NCBI GenBank assembly: GCA_003218935.1
Contig: QHPA01000144.1
Coordinates: 1 to 7,546 of the forward strand
Reading direction: 5' to 3'
Source of the DNA: Verrucomicrobiota bacterium
GTDB lineage: Bacteria; Verrucomicrobiota; Verrucomicrobiia; Limisphaerales; AV2
Length of the DNA: 7,546 bases
The notes under the pieces were generated by a model. That model made no database searches and had not been told where the DNA came from. It saw nothing but the letters and a program-made list of their open reading frames with translations. Positions 1-5,916 of this stretch are shown here, one piece after another. The translations under genes and the position numbers were made by a program. The first letter of the stretch is position 1; each line of letters starts with the position of its first letter.

Positions 1-2112
1 CCTCGCCCGACAGAGAATTTGAATCTCATGACGCCGGTGGGGTCGAACGCGGCTATCGTGGTCTGGAAACAGGACAAGTTGCAGAGTGACTCCGGCGAAG
101 ACCTCTGGGGGACGCTGCGGGAATCATTGGGCGAGAGGCGGGCTTTGTATGAGCCCCGACCCGACCTGGACGCTGCTTGCGAAGCGGCCTTGTCCGGCCC
201 GATCCGTTTCAACCTGGTTGCGAGTCAAGGCAGCGGCCTGTTGCTGCCGCACCTCGCGGCGTTGAAGAGACTCGCTCAAACACTAGGAGCGCGCGCGGTT
301 CTCGATCTGCACGATGGGAACAAGGATGGCGCGTGGACGAACCTGCTGGCAACGAGCCGGCTGGTCACAGCATGGAACCCTGAGCCGGTTGAGATATCGC
401 ATCTCGTCCGGTTCGCCTGCGCGACCATCGCGTTTAATGCCTCCTGGCAGTTCCTCCAGGCTGGCGGTTGGGCGGACAGCCGACTGGTTGAGCTTCAGCG
501 TGAGTGGGAGTCCGTTGATTTCTTCAAGGGCCTGCCGGAGACGGCGGCGTTTGCCCGCGCCAGCGCGGTGGCAACCTGCCAGCTCGAACGCCAGCAACCC
601 ATCAACCGTGCCGCCGTCACCTTGAACGACGCGATCCATTCTCCCCAGTCGCTTTGGTACGGCCTCACGGATTATTGGCGCCAACTCCGCTATCGCCGTT
701 ACGGGAGCTACGAGGACGAAAAAGCTCTGCTGCTCCACTACCGTGACCGCGAACTTGAACTTGGCCGCGCCATCCAAAGCCCAGCCTGGTCGGAGATGCG
801 CCGGCTTCCCGGAGTCACCAACGCGGTTTACTTCCAATCAAAATATCCTTCGAGGCTGCAGACGATACTGAATCTAAAACAACTTAATTTGGCTTGGGTG
901 ATGTACTTAGAAGGACCCGGACAAAGACCAGGCTTGATCGGCCGCGCGGCCGACGCAGAAACCCGACGCCGGATCATCATCGCCGCCATCGCGCTGGAAC
1001 GATACCGAAATCGGCACGGTTCATATCCGCAGACACTCCAGCAACTGGCGCCCGTGCTCGTGAAGAATCCGCCGATCGATTTCATGGACGGCCAGCCACT
1101 TCGCTACCGCCTTATGGATGAAGGACGTTTCGTCCTGTATTCCGTCGGGTCGGATTGCGTTGATAACGGTGGAGAAATGCCACAGCGCCGGCAAAGAGGG
1201 TCGCCTTACGAAGGTGAGCGTGGTTTCGGCGCCGCGCGGGGAACCGATTTGGTCTGGCCGCGCCCGGCTCCGGCCGTCGAAGTTGAAATGTTTCATCGCG
1301 AAGAACTGAAGGTCCAGGCGGAGACGGCGAATCGCTTGAAGGATTTTCAGGCCGAGGCGCAGTGGCGCGACTCAGCCAGGCGACAGGCCGGAGTCGAAAA
1401 GCTTCTTGCCGCGAAGCCCAAAGTCCTTGCCGCCGAACCGACCTTTCACGGTCGTCAGCTCAGTGAAGTGCTGCGCAATGACAACCCCGCAGGCGCCAGC
1501 AAACTTACCCTCGACGAATTGCTGACGCTCAAGCAAGTCGCCACCGGTGAGGAGCCGGAGACCGTTACGTTTGAAGCGCCGATCAACTACAATGTCCTGA
1601 CCAACCTCGGCAGTCTGCAACTGTATGTTGATCCAGTTGAAGATGAGGATTCCGACGAAGGCTGCGCTGCCGGCCAGTTCGAGTGTCAGCGCGCCACAAA
1701 CGGGACATGCCGGCTCGTTTGGAACACCATCTACGAATCCCCGGGTAAACACGCGCTGCAATTGGGATTGGAATTGAACGAAGCGGCAAGGGACGACGAG
1801 TTGATCGCCGGACCAGTCACACCGTTCGTGGTGAGCAACCTTTGCCAGGTCAGTTTGTCCTCCGGCTATTTCAATCCTGAATTGGGCGCGACGCTGCGCG
1901 CGAAGTTGCCGGAGCCGAATGGGACTTACACCGTCGAAATCACCCCGCCGGCCGGCGAGCGACTGAAGACGATCACAGGAAGCACCTCCAATGGAGTCAT
2001 CAAGGTGCATTGGGATTTGACTGACGACCATGGTCGCAAGTGCACCAACAACGCCTTCGACACTCTTTTCCGTATCATGCTTCCTGATTCGGGACGATCC
2101 CAGGCGCTTTAA
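1..2112 (+). CDS. Large two-module protein of unknown function, 5'-truncated by window edge (pseudopilin-like tail plus FlgD-like C-terminus)
   Basis: The frame is open from base 1, so the true start lies upstream; TTG at 19 and ATG at 28 are only internal candidates. About 700 residues are visible. Bases 1-950 encode a mostly helical region without recognisable catalytic motifs. Bases 960-1180 encode a segment (IALERYRNRHGSYPQ, then QPLRYRLMDEGRFVLYSVGS) like the C-terminal part of type II secretion GspG-like pseudopilins, in the degenerate form seen in large Verrucomicrobiota and Planctomycetota proteins. A DLVWPRP motif at about 1246-1266 closes this module. A second module follows: a charged helical linker (1290-1530), a beta-rich part with cysteines and acidic residues (VDPVEDEDSDEG, about 1628-1663), and from about 1867 a segment (NGTYTVEI ... 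VHWDLTDDHGRK) resembling the FlgD Ig-like fold. The product is probably envelope-associated, but the N-terminus is missing, so localisation is open. No function is assigned. Confidence 0.8.
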   Translation, partial: PRPTENLNLMTPVGSNAAIVVWKQDKLQSDSGEDLWGTLRESLGERRALYEPRPDLDAACEAALSGPIRFNLVASQGSGLLLPHLAALKRLAQTLGARAVLDLHDGNKDGAWTNLLATSRLVTAWNPEPVEISHLVRFACATIAFNASWQFLQAGGWADSRLVELQREWESVDFFKGLPETAAFARASAVATCQLERQQPINRAAVTLNDAIHSPQSLWYGLTDYWRQLRYRRYGSYEDEKALLLHYRDRELELGRAIQSPAWSEMRRLPGVTNAVYFQSKYPSRLQTILNLKQLNLAWVMYLEGPGQRPGLIGRAADAETRRRIIIAAIALERYRNRHGSYPQTLQQLAPVLVKNPPIDFMDGQPLRYRLMDEGRFVLYSVGSDCVDNGGEMPQRRQRGSPYEGERGFGAARGTDLVWPRPAPAVEVEMFHREELKVQAETANRLKDFQAEAQWRDSARRQAGVEKLLAAKPKVLAAEPTFHGRQLSEVLRNDNPAGASKLTLDELLTLKQVATGEEPETVTFEAPINYNVLTNLGSLQLYVDPVEDEDSDEGCAAGQFECQRATNGTCRLVWNTIYESPGKHALQLGLELNEAARDDELIAGPVTPFVVSNLCQVSLSSGYFNPELGATLRAKLPEPNGTYTVEITPPAGERLKTITGSTSNGVIKVHWDLTDDHGRKCTNNAFDTLFRIMLPDSGRSQAL

Positions 2113-2179
2113 GGGTCCGTAAGCGGATTTCATTATGACGGCGATTGAGATCATGAACCGCAGCCGCTGACGCGCCCCT

Positions 2180-2708
2180 TCACTCGAGGCGCAACCGGTA
2201 AAAGCGCTCACTTTGTTGGCCCGAGAAGCGGTCGAGCACGGAATTCGAATCGATCTGTTCAGCACCGCCGAGGTCAGCCCAGTTGACCAGGTCCGAGGAG
2301 AATTCGATGGCGACTTTCCGACCCGAGGTTCCCTGCGAAACCAGAAGAACGCCACGGCCCTGGCTATCCTGGTTGATCGCCAGGCGCGGGAGATCCCGAA
2401 CTGACCAACTCGACCCTGGTGATGTCACTCCAGACCCAGGATCTATGATCCCAGATATTCACCCAGTAACTGCCAAGATTTTCCCGGCCCGCCCGGGCGA
2501 TCGTCAGGGTCGGGTCGGTCGCGCCAGGAATGTCATTTCCGTTCAATTGCCATTGATAGAACAGCTTGTTAGTGCTTGCCGCCTCAACCGAAAGCGAAAT
2601 GGTGTCGCCGAGATTCATCTGTCGGCGCTGTGGCTGGGCCACAACGCGGATCGCGGTGGCGGCAGGGGAGTCATTACCGTTAACCACAAACGCCCTCCGC
2701 TGGCAAAA
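2180..2708 (-). pseudogene. Remnant of an Ig-like domain secreted protein, frameshifted
   Basis: Reading the minus strand from 2708, one frame gives an Ig-like domain: a Q-P-Q...LGDTISLSV start, the core tryptophan in FYQWQLNGNDIPGAT, a TLTIARAGRENLGSYWV end strand and a trailing DITRVELVS. This is the usual pattern of Ig-like repeats in large secreted Verrucomicrobiota proteins. At about 2400-2405 the sensible reading jumps by one base to the next frame. That frame gives VRDLPRLAINQ, then VAIEFSSDLVNW, and ends FYRLRLE-stop at 2180, which is the usual C-terminal beta-sandwich ending of the same proteins. Upstream the first frame is closed by TGA at 2711-2709, and no signal peptide or further Ig repeats are seen. 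The piece therefore looks like the decayed 3' end of a much longer gene. An assembly indel could explain the internal shift but not the missing 5' part. Confidence 0.6.
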
Positions 2709-2728
2709 TCATGCTCCGTTGCGGAGGG
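2693..2728. repeat. Short GC-rich inverted repeat (8-bp arms)
   Basis: CCCTCCGC at 2693-2700 is matched perfectly by GCGGAGGG at 2721-2728 across a 20-base spacer. It sits at the 5' edge of the Ig-like remnant, where recognisable coding sequence stops. No T-run follows on either strand, so it is not a convincing intrinsic terminator. It may mark a junction or be chance. Confidence 0.35.
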
Positions 2729-2834
2729 TCGGAGATATTCTTTCGTCGGTTTGACGGGTGCATCCGTTGAAGAAACTCCCGCCGGACGCGTCACCTCGCA
2801 GGCCTTGACCGTACGCACCCGCTGTCTTTGGCGC

Positions 2835-2863
2835 TTTACACCGGAGAAGGAAAAAACTAGCCT
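2835..2863 (+). promoter_or_regulatory. Possible sigma70-type promoter for the EEP-coiled-coil gene
   Basis: TTTACA (2835-2840) is followed after 17 bases by TAGCCT (2858-2863), about 100 bases upstream of the chosen start. The -35 box is good but the -10 box is poor. A small palindrome, CTTAT-GCTG-ATAAG (2862-2875), lies at the would-be start of transcription. This is a weak call, based on spacing and position. Confidence 0.25.
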
Positions 2864-2953
2864 TATGCTGATAAGCTGAGCGGATTGTGAACTCGAAGAC
2901 TTTCAAAGTTTTTCTGCGATCCCCCAGATTTCCGACGGCTTTGCAGTTCGGAC

Positions 2954-2958
2954 GAAGG
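2954..2958 (+). promoter_or_regulatory. Ribosome binding site that decides the EEP gene start
   Basis: GAAGG at 2954-2958 lies 6 bases before GTG at 2965. The next in-frame ATG (2974) would be 15 bases away, and the upstream in-frame GTG at 2887 would put about 26 unlikely residues before the signal peptide. GTG 2965 is therefore the best start. Confidence 0.55.
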
Positions 2959-2964
2959 CAAACC

Positions 2965-4485
2965 GTGCAAACTATGCGGCGGCTGATCGCGCTTCTGTTC
3001 CTCCTCGGCGTTTCGCAGATTCACGCGGAACCGCTTCGCGTCACCACCTGGAACCTGAATCTCAGTCCCCAGGCGCCGGCGGCGGCGACCGACGAAAAGC
3101 GGCTGGCGAACATCGCTTCCGTCCTGAACTCGCTGGAGGCCGACGTGATCCTGTTGCAGGAAGTGCCGGACCGGCGGACCTGCGAACGGCTGGCCGCGTT
3201 GCTGAAGCCTTCCCGTTACCAGACAGCAACCTGTTCGGCCTTCACCGACCTTTCCGGCCACGATCTTCCGCAAGTCGCCGTTCTCACCAGAAAGCCGGTG
3301 GCCGCGGCCTGGACCGAGCCGTGGAAGCCGGAGGGGTTGATTGCGCCGCCGGGCGGCCTGGCTTTCGCCGCGATTCGCCACGATACAGGCCTGGTTATCG
3401 TTTACTCCGTCCAGTTGAGGAACAACGCGACGAGCGGCGATTTTGAACGGGACACGCAAATCAACATCCTCAAACGCGAACTCTCCGCAGCGCAGCTCCT
3501 TCAACACGCCCGTTCCATCGAAGCGCGACTGACCAGTCTGGCGGCGGCCATCATCATTGCCGGCAGCCTCAACACCAATCCGGAAGAGTCGCAGTTCGTC
3601 AGCGAAAATACGCTGCGACTCCTCGAGCAGGCCGGATTCAAAAGTGCCTTCGACGGCGGGCCGCTGGAAAACCGCGTTACGCGCCGCGGCACCGGGCAGT
3701 ATGCCGCCGCGACGTTGGATTACGTTTTTGCAAAACGCGCGAACTTTCTGGGCAACCCCAACATCCTGGCGTCGAAGCTCTCAGGCCATCTCCCCATAAC
3801 ATGCGACCTGGTGGTCAAGTTGACGGCTTCCGTTCCCCAAACGCCGTCGGTCAATCCACTGATAATTCATTGGTGGATGCCGACACTGACGCTCGCCGCG
3901 CTGCTGCTTTTTTCCGTCGGGTGGTGGTTCGCGAGCCGGAAGAAGTTCTTTTCTCCGACGCCGGTCGCAGATTCCAACCCCAGAGGACTTCTTTCGTCTC
4001 CAGCTGAAGGGAAAAACCAGCTTGCTGCCCTCGAGTTCCCGGAAGAAAAAGGGGCGACCGTTTCCAACCTTGAGCAGGATACAGCGACCAGCCCGGCTCA
4101 GTCACAAATTCAGTCCCTCAAAAAGCGCGCCCTGGCCGCCGAACAACGGGCCGAGCGAGCGAGCGAACTGGTGCGCAAGGGTATGATCCCGCATCTCGCC
4201 CGGCTGATGAAAGACACGCTGTTTTATGGGGTGGCCTCTCAGCGCGCGCATCTGCTCAAGATGCAGCAGGCCGGCGCCGCGCAGGTGGCGGAGTTGGAAC
4301 AGCGACTGGTGAAAATTCAGTCCCAACTTCAAGGCCGCCTGACAGCCTACGAACGACGCATTGCCGAACTCGAAAAAGAGGTCTCAAACAAGGATCAGGC
4401 CAATCGCGAGCTGCTGGCCGCGCGAATCCAGATGGTCAAACAAACCCTGGAGGCCGTGAAATCACAGGCGCCGGTGGAATCATGA
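2965..4485 (+). CDS. Membrane-anchored EEP-fold protein with degenerate active site and cytoplasmic coiled coil
   Basis: The 506-residue product (GTG start) has a signal peptide (residues 1-21, likely cut after SQIHA). Residues 25-285 form an endonuclease/exonuclease/phosphatase fold: TTWNLN (Asn30), ADVILLQE (Glu66), VYSVQL, IIAGSLNTNPE, LDYVFAK (Asp252) and LSGHLPI. A single membrane segment lies at 303-323 (WWMPTLTLAALLLF...), followed by basic RKK. The tail at about 380-500 is strongly heptad-like coiled coil. This topology puts the EEP fold in the periplasm and the coiled coil in the cytoplasm. EEP enzymes cut phosphodiester or phosphoester bonds using Glu, His, Asp and Asn with a divalent metal. 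Here the first catalytic His position is Gln150, GDFN has become GSLN (Ser201), and SDH has become SGH (Gly274, His275 kept). Glu66, Asn203 and Asp252 remain. I infer weakened or lost catalysis. It could be a binding or signalling protein; its ligand is unknown. It converges with the TPR gene downstream. Confidence 0.85.
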   Translation: MQTMRRLIALLFLLGVSQIHAEPLRVTTWNLNLSPQAPAAATDEKRLANIASVLNSLEADVILLQEVPDRRTCERLAALLKPSRYQTATCSAFTDLSGHDLPQVAVLTRKPVAAAWTEPWKPEGLIAPPGGLAFAAIRHDTGLVIVYSVQLRNNATSGDFERDTQINILKRELSAAQLLQHARSIEARLTSLAAAIIIAGSLNTNPEESQFVSENTLRLLEQAGFKSAFDGGPLENRVTRRGTGQYAAATLDYVFAKRANFLGNPNILASKLSGHLPITCDLVVKLTASVPQTPSVNPLIIHWWMPTLTLAALLLFSVGWWFASRKKFFSPTPVADSNPRGLLSSPAEGKNQLAALEFPEEKGATVSNLEQDTATSPAQSQIQSLKKRALAAEQRAERASELVRKGMIPHLARLMKDTLFYGVASQRAHLLKMQQAGAAQVAELEQRLVKIQSQLQGRLTAYERRIAELEKEVSNKDQANRELLAARIQMVKQTLEAVKSQAPVES

Positions 4486-4548
4486 AGCGAGCGTTTTCTG
4501 CTCGGTCTGCAGCGCCTGCTCGTAACATTTCAGAGCTTCCTCGAATCG
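4480..4548 (-). pseudogene. Out-of-frame C-terminal TPR tail of the adjacent TPR gene
   Basis: Two bases out of phase with the TPR gene's frame, the minus strand from 4548 reads RFEEALKCYEQALQTEQKTL-A-S-stop, 22 residues ending at 4480. This is a textbook TPR helix B followed by a charged tail. It parallels the EEALECYDR segment that ends the in-frame protein. It is most simply the original C-terminus, cut off by a small deletion or by a sequencing indel. Its final Ser-stop lies on TCATGA (4480-4485), the same six bases that encode Ser-stop of the facing EEP gene. Confidence 0.65.
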
Positions 4549-5507
4549 TTGCGATCGTAACACTCGAGCGCTTCCTCCGTTCGCCGCAGTCTTTCCAGGG
4601 CGTTTCCCCGCTTAATGAGCGCCTCGGCGTTCCGGGGGTCGAGCGAAATCACTTCCTCCAGGCAAGCCAACGCCTCGGCAGGTTTGTCGAGGCTCAACAA
4701 GGTCTGGCCCTTGGCCAGCAGCAAAGCGACGTGCGGTGGGTGACTGGAGTCAGAGGCGGGTTCCTGCCAGGCGGACTGGTTCTTCTCGGATTCGTGCCGG
4801 GTCGTGCTGGCGTTGGCTTTCGTCTCCGAATTCGCCTCTGCTTTGGCCGTTTCAGGGTTCGGTTGGTTGTTGACGTGATTGCTGGCTCCGACTGACGGAG
4901 CCTCCTGCGCCGTCTGTTCCAGTTCGCGCAGACGCTTTTCCAGTTGCTCAATCGCGCCGAGAAAGCGCGCGCTGGCCAGCTCGGTCGGATTGCCGGCGGC
5001 AAGATGTGAATCGCCGGCCGTCAAAACGTTGGGCGAATAGCCCGTCCCCAGCGCGTGGCTTAACGGGACGGTCATGGCCACCTCCGTAAGCCGATTCGTC
5101 GCGCGCATCAAGAAAAACGCCAGACAGAACATGCCCAAAAGACCCGTTGCAGCCAACGCGCCCGCGACCATTAGCGCCGTCCGGTTTGAACGTTGCACCG
5201 CTTCCACCTCGCGCTGGTGCTGTGTCTCAAGCGACTGCTGGATGAGGGTGAGCCGCTGGGTCAGTGCCTCGGCGTTGCGCATGGCGGCGGCTTCGACCTC
5301 GCGCCGCGTCTGCTCGATGGCCTGTTGGATCACGTCCTGCTGTTCCTGAAAAGTGGGAGCGCCAACCGGCGCGGGTTCAGCGCCGGACACGTTGGTCGCG
5401 CCGGGCGAAAGAGAATCAGCGGTACGACCGCTCCACGCGCCGCAAACAAGCCAGACACAGGCGAACAGGCCTGCCCGCAAAAATTGGAGACGCGCGTGTG
5501 ATGCCAT
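4530..5507 (-). CDS. Single-span membrane protein: periplasmic coiled coil, cytoplasmic TPR repeats (C-terminally truncated)
   Basis: From ATG 5507 the product is 325 residues. Residues 1-30 look like a signal peptide (basic start, hydrophobic AGLFACVWLVCGAW, possible cut after SGRTA). Residues 53-108 are Gln/Glu-rich coiled coil. Residues 110-133 form a membrane segment (ALMVAGALAATGLLG...), followed by MRATNR. A second short coiled coil (183-200) and a Ser/Asn/Glu-rich linker (205-255) lead to TPRs. One full repeat spans about 259-293, with AEALACLEEVISLDPRN; the second begins AEALIKRGNALERLRRTEEALECYDR and is cut short by DSRKL-stop. TPRs bind protein partners, so this is probably a membrane scaffold with its TPR face in the cytoplasm. 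The last repeat continues in another frame (4548-4480). An alternative start is TTG 5522, which has AGGA 6 bases ahead; ATG 5507 lacks a clear ribosome site, having CCTCC upstream instead. It is convergent with the EEP gene. Confidence 0.8.
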   Translation of the reverse strand: MASHARLQFLRAGLFACVWLVCGAWSGRTADSLSPGATNVSGAEPAPVGAPTFQEQQDVIQQAIEQTRREVEAAAMRNAEALTQRLTLIQQSLETQHQREVEAVQRSNRTALMVAGALAATGLLGMFCLAFFLMRATNRLTEVAMTVPLSHALGTGYSPNVLTAGDSHLAAGNPTELASARFLGAIEQLEKRLRELEQTAQEAPSVGASNHVNNQPNPETAKAEANSETKANASTTRHESEKNQSAWQEPASDSSHPPHVALLLAKGQTLLSLDKPAEALACLEEVISLDPRNAEALIKRGNALERLRRTEEALECYDRNDSRKL

Positions 5508-5614
5508 GGTTAGGAGGTGCAAAGGTTATCCTAAAAGAACGCGGCGCAGATGCAAGGCTAAAATCGGGCTATTCTCACAAAAACTGGCGGGCCTTGGACC
5601 TCTTCTCGTCTCCC

Positions 5615-5669
5615 CTCTCCCTGCCCTCTCCCCGCCTTGCGGGGAGAGGGTGGCCGAAGACAGGGAGAG
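5615..5669. repeat. GC-rich nested hairpin element
   Basis: The inner stem is CCCTCTCCCCGC (5624-5635) paired with GCGGGGAGAGGG (5639-5650), 12 bp around the loop CTT. The outer stem is CTCTCCCTG (5615-5623) paired with CAGGGAGAG (5661-5669), with a 10-base bulge (5651-5660) on one side. Similar CTCTCCC...GCGGGGAGAGGG hairpins are familiar as dispersed intergenic elements in many GC-rich bacterial genomes; I recall this but have not searched for it. No T-run follows on the plus strand. It could impede transcription from either side. Confidence 0.75.
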
Positions 5670-5718
5670 AATTCCCCGAAATGAAAATTCGCGCGTTGAA
5701 ACCCCTGAACCGAGGGAA

Positions 5719-5808
5719 AACATCGAACATCCAACATCGAACACCGAACGCCGAAGTAAGCGAGCATTCGCGCTGCTATTCGATGTTGGATGTTCGATGT
5801 TGGATGTT
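5719..5808. repeat. Dispersed inverted repeat with perfect 23-bp arms built of 14-nt units
   Basis: The left arm (5719-5741) begins AACATCGAACATCCAACATC. It is the exact reverse complement of 5779-5801, with a 37-base loop between. The right side consists of two perfect tandem copies of TTCGATGTTGGATG (5779-5792 and 5793-5806). The left side holds matching units that decay into AACACCGAACGCCGAA (5741-5756). The CATCGAACATCCAACATC theme is one I recognise from intergenic regions of Verrucomicrobiota and related metagenome genomes, where it is often mistranslated as short proteins. No transposase is nearby. Confidence 0.8.
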
Positions 5809-5916
5809 CCTCTGGGTTCATGTGGAGGGAAGGGGAGAGGGGCGGTTCATGCAGACGCCGCGGGCGAACCTGGTGGCAGGCATGAAGCGGTTTTCGGGCG
5901 CGACCCTCCCCCGCCA

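Larger units (their letters stand above)
5523..5916. other. Repeat-filled intergenic region
   Basis: No gene is supported in these 394 bases between the TPR gene start and the permease gene end. The long frames crossing them on both strands translate the inverted repeats below and give low-complexity peptides. Besides the two elements listed separately, GGTTCATG occurs twice (5816-5823 and 5843-5850) around a purine-rich block (5823-5842). No convincing terminator for the permease operon is seen at 5880-5916. Confidence 0.7.

Noticed and set aside
1372..2355. Long minus-strand open frame (327 codons) opposite the first gene
   Set aside because: It is the antisense shadow of a well-formed plus-strand protein. 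Its translation has no domain pattern and is rich in Arg and Ser, as expected of antisense in GC-rich DNA.
2283..2879. Plus-strand open frame of 198 codons in the gap between the first two plus-strand genes
   Set aside because: The translation is basic and has no recognisable pattern. The minus strand here gives clear Ig-like sequence, so this is its complement.
2887..2964. N-terminal extension of the EEP gene to GTG 2887
   Set aside because: It would bury the signal peptide behind about 26 basic residues, while GTG 2965 has a well-spaced GAAGG.
5521..5590. Promoter for the TPR gene (minus strand TTGCAT, 16 bases, TAGGAT)
   Set aside because: The -35 match is poor, and the implied transcript would start within or at the start codon. 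Not strong enough to list.
5719..5808. CRISPR-like or telomere-like array
   Set aside because: The units are 14 nt, tandem without spacers and arranged as inverted arms. There are no unique spacers of constant length and no cas genes.
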